Of a stretch of DNA of 5,129 nucleotides, positions 1 through 5,129 are shown piece after piece (positions within the stretch are counted from its first letter, which is position 1; every line of letters begins with the position of its first letter). Below the pieces are notes generated by a model that searched no databases, had not been told where the DNA came from, and worked only from the letters and a program-made list of their open reading frames with translations. This DNA is from an uncultured Bacteroidaceae bacterium (GTDB lineage Bacteria; Bacteroidota; Bacteroidia; Bacteroidales; Bacteroidaceae). Made by a program: the position numbers and the translations under genes. Location: NCBI GenBank assembly GCA_934426255.1, contig CAKRYD010000050.1:1-5129 (forward strand). The letters run 5' to 3'.

Positions 1-75
1 CGGTAAGGATTTTATGGCATTGCCTGAATGCTTCATCTGCACTTTCATATGAATTGGCTTAACCCGAACTGGGGT
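1..75. mobile_element. Putative insertion-sequence end interrupting the ATPase gene (partial, runs off left edge)
   Basis: The minus-strand ATPase reading frame looks normal down to position 76 and then loses all family resemblance. From 75 leftward the minus strand begins ACCCCAGTTCGGGTTAAG, which has the look of an IS terminal repeat; several families, IS982 among them, have ends starting with AC. No direct repeat or partner end can be tested because the element leaves the window. Coding potential is ambiguous. On the minus strand an ATG at 48-46 opens a frame (MKVQMKHSGNAIKSLP) to the edge. On the plus strand two frames end in stops at about 50-62 and could be a transposase C-terminus. The junction is supported by loss of homology. 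The IS identity is inference; a plain deletion or rearrangement would look the same. Confidence 0.4.
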
Positions 76-245
76 AAGTAAACGATTTGTCCGGGAACAA
101 CGCCGTTTTTCAGCAGCCAGTCGCGGAATATGTCCATAAGGGTTGATTTGCCGCAACGGCGTATTCCTGTTATGACTTTTATCAACTTCTTGTCTCTAAA
201 GGCTATCAGCTTTTCAAGGTAATCGTTCCGCTCTATTCTTTTCAT
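45..245 (-). pseudogene. AAA ATPase of the DUF4143 type, 5' fragment only
   Basis: The frame starts at ATG 245-243 and reads MKRIERNDYLEKL, then GIRRCGKST (residues 27-35), a Walker A P-loop with the GIRRCGKS signature typical of Bacteroidales ATPases that pair an AAA_14-like N-terminal domain with a C-terminal DUF4143. Intact members are about 370-400 residues. Here family-like sequence stops after GQIVYL (residue 57), where an acidic NFED-type stretch would be expected. Nine unrelated residues follow, then a stop at 47-45. Walker B, sensor and DUF4143 regions are absent, so no ATPase activity is expected. Its physiological role is poorly defined even for intact relatives. It lies downstream of and in the same direction as the 682-residue lipoprotein, but 215 bp away and with its own probable promoter. 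It is very likely a broken gene. Confidence 0.8.
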
Positions 246-266
246 TTTATGGGATTATTTGTAGTG

Positions 267-295
267 CGAAGATATGATTTTTTGTGGTATTGAAA
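267..295 (-). promoter_or_regulatory. Possible promoter of the ATPase fragment
   Basis: On the minus strand TATCTTCG (274-267) is one mismatch from the Bacteroidetes -7 consensus TAnnTTTG. It lies about 21 bp upstream of the ATPase ATG. TTTC (295-292) sits 17 bp further upstream, where the -33 TTTG element would be. The upstream repeat copy (294-305) overlaps this -33 position, so a protein binding the repeat could control the promoter. Both elements are imperfect matches. Confidence 0.35.
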
Positions 296-371
296 TCCTA
301 AAACTCCGAAGAATTTGGATTTTTGCGGAATATATTCCTAAAACTATTTGGAATCGGAAAGTTTTAGGAAT
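294..371. repeat. 12-bp inverted repeat plus a direct copy, candidate operator
   Basis: ATTCCTAAAACT (334-345) and AGTTTTAGGAAT (360-371) form a perfect 12-bp inverted repeat around a 14-nt centre. AATCCTAAAACT (294-305) is an additional copy of the left arm with one mismatch, in direct orientation and 40 bp away. Gapped GGAAT, CGGAA and CCGAA pieces recur between the copies. An outer 7-bp pair, GTAGTGC (261-267) and GCACTAC (372-378), encloses the whole block. The nearest copy abuts the probable ATPase promoter, so a regulator-binding site is the simplest reading. There is no U-rich tail, which argues against an intrinsic terminator. Confidence 0.6.
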
Positions 372-460
372 GCACTACGTTTTATTCTGGGCAGATTTAT
401 TTTGCGGCTCTGTCAATGCTGCCGTTGCTGCGGTGTTAGCTTGTCGACTGCCGCCAACCG

Positions 461-2509
461 CTATTTGACCACCGCCTGATAGCCTTTGATGTAGGTTTCA
501 CCTCCCGAACTCACTGCGTAATACGGCTCGTATGAAATTTTGTTGGCTCCGGCAATGTGTCGTCCTGTTTCTGCAACCACGAGGTCCACGCTTACGTCGA
601 GTGCACCCTTGCCTACCTTGTCAGGGGAATAGAAAGCGAATTTGCATAAATTATATGCGCCGTAGGGATTGCTGTATCCCTCATTGAAGCCCCATGGAGC
701 CGTTTGCCATGGAGTTGTTCCGCCATAGGCGTACCATGCGTCGCAATACTGGTTCCATCCGCTCCCGCTCTTTTTGAGCATACAGGTTTTGAGGAAAAGC
801 AGCCCTTGCAACTGGCATTCATACTGGTTTTCGCTTTGCGTGCCAAGTATAGTTCCCTTGCACCATGCTCCGTATGGGATTTGCGGGTTGTTGGAAGTGT
901 ATGTCCCAAGATACTTTGCGCCGATGAAACGGAAGGAAGGTTTTTGGTCGTATTTGAGCTCTATGGGCACCGGCTCGCCATAGGCGGTCTTGAAGTCGCT
1001 CAGGTTGTAGTCGGTGGTATATTCAATATAGGAGCAAACGGTATAGTCGCCATCGGTAACGGCTGTAAGGCTGTTGTAGTCTATGAACATTTCGTTTTCG
1101 TCGACCGAAAAGTTTTGCGTTGACGTGGCGGAGGTTACGTTGCCCGAATTTTGGCTGTCGCTTTCTGAAATCATGGAAAACTTGTGGAAGCTCTGCCCCG
1201 AACGGAATATCTCGAATCCCCAGTCGCGTATGGCTGTGATGTTCTTGTTGCCGTATGCGTTGCAGGTGGCGTTGAACTCGAACTGAAAATACACCTTTTT
1301 GTCTTCGTAGCATTCGTTGTCGGGTGAGTATGTAGCCTCGCAGCTCGCCCCTGTCTGCTTGAAGGTAAAATCCACGTCCGATGCCGCCAGGGGGACGGTT
1401 TCGCCGTGCCTCACGAAGTCGCAGCTCAATTTGAAGCGTTCCTTGCCAAGAAAGTCAAGGTCGGAAATAAGATACGGGCGCAGTTTGATGTGGTCGCCGG
1501 TGGGGTAAACCACAAGTGTGTATTGCGCCCTATAATCGCTGGTCTTTCCCACAAGGATTTCGCCCGAACGCACATCGGTGCGGTTGTACCACGGGTCTAT
1601 GACATCGCGTGCCAGCACTCCGCAATAGACATTGTTGGTATAGGTTTTCTGCACGCATGCCCCCAACTCCGTATGGTTCTGCGTGATTTCATGCGGGATG
1701 CCGTTGGCACCCTCAATCTCTACCGTTACATTGTAGCCACTGTCGCTGCGTTTCTTTATATCGGTTATCTTTATGCCGGCGTTTCCGTACAGGAATTCCT
1801 GCACTTTGCTCACCTGAGCTTCATATTCGTTGGCAGTTAGGCTCAAAGGCAATGTGGCCGCACCTGCCATTGAACCGGCTGTCAGGGTGATGCCGGTTGT
1901 CAGGGTGGTGAGCGAGGCTTTCACCCATTTCTCGTCGTGCATCTCTTTGGTGAACTTGCAGGCGGTGAGCAAGTCGTCAAGATGGGGAATGCTTTTGGTG
2001 AGCAGCTTCTCAATCATCGATTTTGTCCAGTCGCCCACCACACCTTTCGTGCGTGCTGCTCTGCTTTGTGCCGCCTTGGTGTCTTTATCCGTTATCGGCA
2101 CGGTGCGCGCGTCCAATTCTTCCGAATTGTCATGGTTTACTTCAAAGACTGTGAGCTTGCCGTCAGCCTCACACACTTCAGACATCATGTCGAGTCCGCC
2201 TATTCTGAGAATGTGGTTGTCTTCGGGGTCAACCTCGAAAAGAAAAGCTTTGTATGTATAGTATTGCGAATCGTCAAGATAGTAAAGTATTGTGCCTTTG
2301 CTTTTGTTAGCATGAGCCATGAGGAACGTGCCATTATAGTATATGCCCTCCTCCCAGCCATTGACGGTGTCCTGCACGGCATAGTAAGTGTCTTTTTTGA
2401 AAGGGGAGTCTTCATTGTTGCCTCCTCCGTTTTCGGAGTCTTGGCATGCAACAAATGTGATGAGTGCTATTGCAGAAAGAATAATGGAAAAAAGATAACG
2501 GTAATGCAT
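461..2509 (-). CDS. Large surface-type lipoprotein of unknown function (682 aa)
   Basis: The N-terminus is a signal peptide with a short positive start (MHYR), a hydrophobic core (residues 6-20) and a lipobox ending FVAC, giving lipidation at Cys22. The next residues, QDSE then a Gly/Asn-rich linker, fit the acidic export signal that sends Bacteroidetes lipoproteins to the outer face of the outer membrane. Residues 40-135 are aromatic-rich and beta-like. Residues 157-195 look helical and amphipathic, followed by a Ser/Thr/Gly/Ala-rich hydrophobic stretch (about 198-226, with spaced glycines at 206, 212 and 216). From 245 to the end the protein is again beta-like, with 12 of its 15 cysteines, suggesting disulfides or several small beta-sandwich domains. 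I recognise no catalytic motif or named family. The ATG at 2509 is supported by the signal peptide. It follows the BACON-like lipoprotein by 49 bp and is probably cotranscribed with it. The gene is complete, and nothing in it suggests truncation. Confidence 0.85.
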   Translation of the reverse strand: MHYRYLFSIILSAIALITFVACQDSENGGGNNEDSPFKKDTYYAVQDTVNGWEEGIYYNGTFLMAHANKSKGTILYYLDDSQYYTYKAFLFEVDPEDNHILRIGGLDMMSEVCEADGKLTVFEVNHDNSEELDARTVPITDKDTKAAQSRAARTKGVVGDWTKSMIEKLLTKSIPHLDDLLTACKFTKEMHDEKWVKASLTTLTTGITLTAGSMAGAATLPLSLTANEYEAQVSKVQEFLYGNAGIKITDIKKRSDSGYNVTVEIEGANGIPHEITQNHTELGACVQKTYTNNVYCGVLARDVIDPWYNRTDVRSGEILVGKTSDYRAQYTLVVYPTGDHIKLRPYLISDLDFLGKERFKLSCDFVRHGETVPLAASDVDFTFKQTGASCEATYSPDNECYEDKKVYFQFEFNATCNAYGNKNITAIRDWGFEIFRSGQSFHKFSMISESDSQNSGNVTSATSTQNFSVDENEMFIDYNSLTAVTDGDYTVCSYIEYTTDYNLSDFKTAYGEPVPIELKYDQKPSFRFIGAKYLGTYTSNNPQIPYGAWCKGTILGTQSENQYECQLQGLLFLKTCMLKKSGSGWNQYCDAWYAYGGTTPWQTAPWGFNEGYSNPYGAYNLCKFAFYSPDKVGKGALDVSVDLVVAETGRHIAGANKISYEPYYAVSSGGETYIKGYQAVVK

Positions 2510-2558
2510 AACCAGTCTTATTTAGGTGAGACAAATTCAGTAAACGTCTTAAAAAGCC

Positions 2559-2957
2559 TTATTTCATAGCGTCTTGCACAAATGTAAACGTGTCAAAGAC
2601 ATCTTCACGTTGCAGACCTACCTTCAATGTCCGCAGTTTGCCTGTTTCATTGCTGTTTATTACGACCAGCATCTGACGCTCGGATATTGTAACATGATAC
2701 CAATCACCATCAAAGAGCTGATTGTTTGACTTCAAATCCATGTATTCGCCATCTTCGCAAATCTCGGAAAGCCAAAAGCCATTGTAGTTATTGCATACAA
2801 ACAGGTAGCTGTCACCATCGGCAGGCACTCTCACTGCTTCTTTTTTGTCAAGACCGGATGGTGTGGTGACCCACTTCATCGGATCCCATTTCCCGTCAGG
2901 ATCGCTGCAACCTGCAAAAGCGAGAAACATCATAAGTACAAACACTATTTTCTTCAT
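2559..2957 (-). CDS. Small lipoprotein with BACON-like C-terminal domain (132 aa)
   Basis: A classic lipoprotein signal (MKKIVFVLMMFLAFAGC) places lipidation at Cys17. SDPDGKWDP follows, an acidic start consistent with surface export in Bacteroidetes. The mature part is a single compact beta-rich domain of about 110 residues. The C-terminal third contains VVINSNETGKLRTLKV (98-113) and ends TFTFVQDA, which matches the closing pattern of BACON and related Bacteroidetes Ig-like domains: an N-x-T/S-G turn, an R-x-L-x-V strand, then a final F/V-x-V-x-Q strand. Such domains are thought to bind glycans, mucin or partner proteins, or to act as spacers. No enzyme motif is seen. It is the first gene of a probable two-gene operon with the 682-residue lipoprotein and has its own -7 box upstream. 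The BACON-like assignment is by pattern only and is moderately secure; the lipoprotein call is strong. Confidence 0.82.
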   Translation of the reverse strand: MKKIVFVLMMFLAFAGCSDPDGKWDPMKWVTTPSGLDKKEAVRVPADGDSYLFVCNNYNGFWLSEICEDGEYMDLKSNNQLFDGDWYHVTISERQMLVVINSNETGKLRTLKVGLQREDVFDTFTFVQDAMK

Positions 2958-3000
2958 ACTGATATTTGTTTGTCGGTTGGCATAGAATTTTTACCGGATG

Positions 3001-3008
3001 CAAAGATA
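3001..3008 (-). promoter_or_regulatory. -7 promoter box for the two-lipoprotein operon
   Basis: The minus strand reads TATCTTTG (followed by C), a perfect match to the Bacteroidetes primary-sigma -7 consensus TAnnTTTG. It lies 43 bp upstream of the ATG at 2957, giving a leader of roughly 35 nt. A TTTG at 3027-3024 could be the -33 element, but the 15-bp spacing is shorter than usual. The leader has no purine-rich Shine-Dalgarno, which is normal for this phylum. Confidence 0.65.
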
Positions 3009-3018
3009 CGGAATAATT

Positions 3019-3047
3019 TTCTTCAAACACCTTCGGGAATTGAAGAA
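3019..3047 (-). terminator. Hairpin just after the ogt stop codon, possible terminator
   Basis: TTCTTCAA (3019-3026) and TTGAAGAA (3040-3047) form a perfect 8-bp inverted repeat with a 13-nt loop, starting 3 bp beyond the ogt stop (3052-3050). The position suits an ogt terminator. The stem is AT-rich and the RNA continues AAAAUUAUU rather than into a U-run, so an intrinsic terminator is doubtful. The right end of the hairpin overlaps the possible -33 element of the lipoprotein promoter, so an operator is an alternative. Confidence 0.3.
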
Positions 3048-3049
3048 CC

Positions 3050-3568
3050 CTATACAAAGCTTTCCAAAGCGAGCAAGTGACGCTTGGCCGCCAAACCACC
3101 GGCATAGCCGGTCAAAGAGCCGTCGGCACCGATGACCCGATGGCACGGAACGACGATCGACATTGCATTGGCCCCGACTGCCGAGGCTACGGCACGAATG
3201 GCTTTCGGATGCCCTACGGACTCTGACAATTGCGAATAGGAAAGACGATGGCCGTAGCCTATTCCGAGCAACGAGTGCCAAACCCTCTTCTGAAAAGGCG
3301 TGCCGGCAAAGCACAGAGGCAAGTCGAAAGTCCGGCGCTTCCTTTGGAAGTATTCGTCCAATTGGAATGCGGCTTGCCGCAACAACGGAGTATCGCCCCA
3401 TTCAAAAGCAACCGCCTGAAAGTGCTTCAACAATCTACAAGCAATGACGTCGCGCCGCTTTCTTACATTCCAGTCGCACAAGCAAAGCTCACCGCCCCAC
3501 TCTCCCAACACAAGCTGTCCGCAAGGTGACCGATAAGGGCTTATGACGATTGCAGAACAATGACTCAT
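3050..3568 (-). CDS. ogt: Methylated-DNA--[protein]-cysteine S-methyltransferase (O6-alkylguanine-DNA alkyltransferase)
   Basis: This suicide repair protein moves the alkyl group from O6-alkylguanine (and O4-alkylthymine) in DNA to its own cysteine. The active site IVVPCHRVIG is present with nucleophile Cys142, His143 and Arg144. Asn134, eight residues upstream, and Glu169 in LALE complete the catalytic hydrogen-bond network known from human MGMT and E. coli Ada/Ogt. Residues 90-131 form the DNA-binding region: TPFQKRVWHSL, then a winged-helix recognition helix with Arg125 in the finger position (KAIRAVASAVGANA), which fills the gap left by the flipped base. Residues 1-80 are the poorly conserved N-terminal domain. 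The 172-residue length is normal for a stand-alone Ogt, and no Ada regulatory domain is attached. The ATG at 3568 is supported by a -7 box 26 bp upstream and a plausible N-terminus. It is a cytoplasmic housekeeping gene, probably transcribed alone, and richer in GC than the plus-strand genes to its right. Confidence 0.95.
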   Translation of the reverse strand: MSHCSAIVISPYRSPCGQLVLGEWGGELCLCDWNVRKRRDVIACRLLKHFQAVAFEWGDTPLLRQAAFQLDEYFQRKRRTFDLPLCFAGTPFQKRVWHSLLGIGYGHRLSYSQLSESVGHPKAIRAVASAVGANAMSIVVPCHRVIGADGSLTGYAGGLAAKRHLLALESFV

Positions 3569-3593
3569 ACCTGTATATGCTGATTTTTATCTG

Positions 3594-3601
3594 CAAAGAT
3601 A
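3594..3601 (-). promoter_or_regulatory. -7 promoter box for ogt
   Basis: The minus strand reads TATCTTTG (followed by CA), a perfect TAnnTTTG match and identical, including the next two bases, to the box before the lipoprotein operon. It lies 25 bp upstream of the ogt ATG, so the 5' leader is short, about 18 nt. A TTTG at 3619-3616 is only 14 bp away, so the -33 element is uncertain. The box lies inside an imperfect palindrome, GCAAA...TTTGC, at 3593-3610. Confidence 0.65.
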
Positions 3602-3760
3602 GCCTTTTGCCATGACAAACAAGACACGGACGACAATGATTGTAACAAGAAATAGCAATGATTTTCATACACGTTCTTGCGACTTTATTTACTGACAATA
3701 CCCCAAGTGCTAATTTAAAAATAGCTTGCTCCTTATAAATAGGTTATCACAGCAAAACTA

Positions 3761-3768
3761 TATCTTTG
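3761..3768 (+). promoter_or_regulatory. -7 promoter box for the plus-strand accessory cluster
   Basis: TATCTTTG followed by TA matches TAnnTTTG perfectly, 24 bp before the ATG at 3793. No clear TTTG is seen at -33; GGTTAT at 3743-3748 is the nearest candidate by position. It faces away from the ogt promoter, so 3569-3792 is a divergent control region. The rest of that 224-bp gap is AT-rich and shows no gene. Confidence 0.6.
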
Positions 3769-3792
3769 TAGCATTAAATAGAGATTCACATC

Positions 3793-4656
3793 ATGATAAA
3801 GGAAAAAATAGCAGATTCGCTTATGATTAGAAAAATTGGAATAGTCGCTTTGTGGTGCTTCACCATCATATATGCTGTATATATCATTGCTATGTTCTTC
3901 TTTACTAACATTTTTGGGTTGATAGTACTTGTGTTATTAATAATTATCGCCTTAGCTTTTAGGTGGTATAAAAACAGGCACAAAATATGGTTCAGAAGAA
4001 AAGCCAAGATTCTTAGGACTATTTGTACAAAGTCGCCAGATGATTTTCAAATGAATGATGAGCCTCTGAGCGAGTCGTTTGAAACGGACAACTTCTTTAT
4101 ACAATACGAACCGGATACCAAAGAGTTTCTATTCAGCAGCTATTCATACATTATTCTCCCCCATTATGTGGAAACTTGGAACAAAGCAATAAAAGACATC
4201 AAAGCACTCATCGCTAAAGAAGCACCAAATACAAGAATTGAAATAAATGCCCAAGGAGAACTTGGCAAGGATTTCACCTTGAAAATAGTTCCCAAAGACG
4301 CCAAGAAAAGTTTCTTGTTGGCATTGGCTCATTTGCTAATCGGCCTGAGAAAACAGCTTCCGAAGAACAACAGAATGTTATCATGCGAGTTCTATTTCAA
4401 GATAAAAGTTTTCGACACGATTTGCTATGGCAAGTACAATGGTGTGAGGGTGTCTAAAGCTATTACTATTTCTTCAAACGGGAATTATAGCATAGCTAAT
4501 GGCGAGGAATGCTGGCCAGAAGACTTCGTCAAATCTAATCCGCCCATGTCCATCATATTGCAATATAATTTATATTCGATAGAGGCCAAAATGTTGGTCT
4601 GCAAAGAGGAGTTCGATACTCATTGGAAGAAATGCAAGGACATGTGTGAAACATAA
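3793..4656 (+). CDS. Two-TM membrane protein with a cytoplasmic domain, unknown family (287 aa)
   Basis: I do not recognise this family. Two adjacent hydrophobic helices (about 15-37 and 39-57) are separated by only a couple of polar residues (TN), forming a membrane hairpin. They are followed by a strongly basic stretch (RWYKNRHKIWFRRKAK, 57-72), so by the positive-inside rule both ends should be cytoplasmic. The remaining 215 residues are a soluble mixed alpha/beta domain with acidic and aromatic residues, an amphipathic helix at 125-143 and a Leu-rich segment at 173-189 (FLLALAHLLIGLRK). That segment is too short and basic to be a clear third membrane helix. Cys212, 240, 270, 281 and 285 show no metal-binding pattern. 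The ATG at 3793 is favoured by the -7 box 24 bp upstream; Met11 is an alternative. It heads an AT-rich cluster: a small membrane protein begins 8 bp after its stop and an ankyrin gene follows. A role as accessory or immunity protein is possible but unproven. Confidence 0.82.
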   Translation: MIKEKIADSLMIRKIGIVALWCFTIIYAVYIIAMFFFTNIFGLIVLVLLIIIALAFRWYKNRHKIWFRRKAKILRTICTKSPDDFQMNDEPLSESFETDNFFIQYEPDTKEFLFSSYSYIILPHYVETWNKAIKDIKALIAKEAPNTRIEINAQGELGKDFTLKIVPKDAKKSFLLALAHLLIGLRKQLPKNNRMLSCEFYFKIKVFDTICYGKYNGVRVSKAITISSNGNYSIANGEECWPEDFVKSNPPMSIILQYNLYSIEAKMLVCKEEFDTHWKKCKDMCET

Positions 4657-4664
4657 GATTGAAC

Positions 4665-4880
4665 ATGAAAAAGGCAAGCAAGCAGAAAAGCCTAAAGGAG
4701 ATAATAGGAATCTTTTACATCTGCATTTGTATTGGGCTTTTCGCGTATACTTTTATCGGTGTTCCGATACTAATAAGCATTCTAAAGACGCACGGAATCA
4801 AAACAGAGGCCGTCATAACGTCCACTACTATTGGAGGATCACGCTATACTACGCCAAATTACGTACTATCGCAAGAATAG
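4665..4880 (+). CDS. Small one-TM protein resembling the N-terminus of DUF3592-like proteins, probably truncated (71 aa)
   Basis: Taking ATG 4665 (a TTG six bases earlier is less likely), the protein has a basic start (MKKASKQKSLKE), a long hydrophobic region (about 13-40, one helix or a tight pair), then GIKTEAVITSTTIGGSRYTTPNYVL and a stop. The pattern of membrane helix, G-I-x-T-x-A-V-I-T and a Y-x-V strand resembles the start of DUF3592-like proteins, which normally continue with a strand, an N-G-K turn and a G-D-x-V/I-x-V ending, for a total of roughly 110-150 residues. Here the protein stops just as that strand begins, and none of the three downstream frames to 4947 restores the pattern clearly. 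It starts 8 bp after the 287-residue gene and is probably cotranscribed. It may be a decayed gene or a genuine short form. The family assignment is tentative. Confidence 0.6.
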   Translation: MKKASKQKSLKEIIGIFYICICIGLFAYTFIGVPILISILKTHGIKTEAVITSTTIGGSRYTTPNYVLSQE

Positions 4881-4947
4881 ATTTTTATATCGAGTGATCT
4901 TCACTTTCTGCGGATTTGAAATCAGTCACAGTAACAAATAGAAAACC

Positions 4948-5129
4948 ATGAATAATGAAATCTTTTCCATCATACGTAATGGATTGACAGAGCAATACAA
5001 GCAGTTAATCGAAAACACATCCATAGAATGCAACAACGAGTTTGGTCAAAATCTTCTGCAAGAAGCCATTGCTTATTGTCGGGATAATATTGCTGTAGAT
5101 TTAGTGAACAGGGGTATTGACATCAACCA
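4948..5129 (+). CDS. Ankyrin-repeat protein, N-terminal part (runs off right edge)
   Basis: ATG 4948 opens a frame of 60 codons with no stop to the window edge. After a short helical start (MNNEIFSIIRNGLTEQYKQL) comes a recognisable ankyrin repeat: N-E-F-G-Q-N-L-L-Q-E-A-I-A, then IAVDLVNRGIDIN, matching the G-x-T-x-L-x-x-A and V-x-x-L-L-x-x-G-A-D-I-N pattern of the repeat. There is no signal peptide, so it is presumably cytoplasmic, and more repeats would be expected to follow. Short ankyrin proteins of this kind are common in Bacteroidetes accessory regions, sometimes beside toxin genes as immunity proteins; that role is only a possibility here. It lies 67 bp after the truncated one-TM gene in the same direction. 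The gap has no -7 box, so it may be read from the promoter at 3761. No Shine-Dalgarno is visible. Confidence 0.8.
   Translation, partial: MNNEIFSIIRNGLTEQYKQLIENTSIECNNEFGQNLLQEAIAYCRDNIAVDLVNRGIDIN

Larger units (their letters stand above)
246..460. other. Gene-free intergenic region with repeats
   Basis: This 215-bp gap separates the lipoprotein stop (461) from the ATPase start (245). Its left half is AT-rich and holds a probable minus-strand promoter plus inverted and direct repeats, listed separately. Its right half (about 390-460) is GC-richer and contains short GC-rich self-complementary pieces such as CGGC...GCCG read on the minus strand, followed by an A/T-rich run. A terminator for the lipoprotein operon would be expected there, but I could not find a stem longer than about four base pairs, so none is called. 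The plus-strand open frame at 274-468 has no protein-like features and crosses the repeats, so it is not called either. Confidence 0.6.

Noticed and set aside
390..460. Terminator for the lipoprotein operon
   Set aside because: Only stems of about four base pairs could be drawn and none is followed by a convincing U-run.
274..468. 64-codon plus-strand open frame
   Set aside because: It crosses the inverted repeats, has no promoter or family-like sequence, and overlaps the 3' end of the lipoprotein gene on the other strand.
2532..2539. TGAATTTG on the minus strand as an internal promoter for the 682-residue gene
   Set aside because: It is one mismatch from TAnnTTTG but has no supporting -33 element, and the 49-bp gap suits a shared transcript.
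1406..2569. Long plus-strand open frames of 143-210 codons opposite the large lipoprotein
   Set aside because: They lie antisense to a well-supported gene with a signal peptide and continuous protein-like sequence. Their translations are Cys/Val/Phe-rich mirror products without domain features.
2991..3401. 136-codon minus-strand frame overlapping ogt
   Set aside because: It is an Arg/Ser-rich out-of-frame shadow of ogt, whose own frame carries the complete PCHRV active site.
4646..4897. 83-codon plus-strand frame overlapping the small one-TM gene
   Set aside because: Its translation is rich in His, Arg and Tyr with no hydrophobic helix. The other frame has a basic start, a membrane segment and a recognisable pattern, and begins 8 bp after the previous stop.

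Overview
The window looks like a Bacteroidales chromosome (Bacteroides, Phocaeicola, Parabacteroides or a close relative). Three coding starts (at 2957, 3568 and 3793) are preceded by the same TATCTTTG box, a perfect match to the Bacteroidetes -7 consensus TAnnTTTG. None of the starts has a good Shine-Dalgarno sequence. There are two lipoproteins with acidic residues just after the lipidated cysteine, as in Bacteroidetes surface lipoproteins, one of them with a BACON-like tail, and an ATPase fragment of a type common in this order.

Layout. (1) Positions 1-245, minus strand: the first 57 codons of a DUF4143-type AAA ATPase, cut at about position 75/76 by unrelated DNA that runs off the left edge. 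That DNA may be the end of an insertion sequence. (2) 246-460: a gene-free stretch that probably holds the ATPase promoter, with a strong 12-bp inverted repeat and a related direct copy. (3) 461-2957, minus strand: a probable two-gene unit, a 132-residue BACON-like lipoprotein followed 49 bp later by a 682-residue lipoprotein of unknown function. (4) 3050-3568, minus strand: a complete O6-alkylguanine-DNA alkyltransferase (ogt), the only gene here with a secure biochemical function. (5) 3569-3792: a divergent intergenic region with a promoter facing each way. (6) 3793-5129, plus strand: a visibly more AT-rich run with a two-TM membrane protein of unknown family, a short and probably truncated one-TM protein, and the start of an ankyrin-repeat protein that continues past the right edge.

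How they fit together. The two lipoproteins probably work together at the cell surface. ogt is a housekeeping DNA-repair gene, probably transcribed alone. The plus-strand group resembles the small accessory cassettes of membrane and ankyrin proteins found near polymorphic-toxin or secretion loci in Bacteroidales, but no toxin is visible here, so that link is inference. No RNA gene, CRISPR array or complete mobile element was found.
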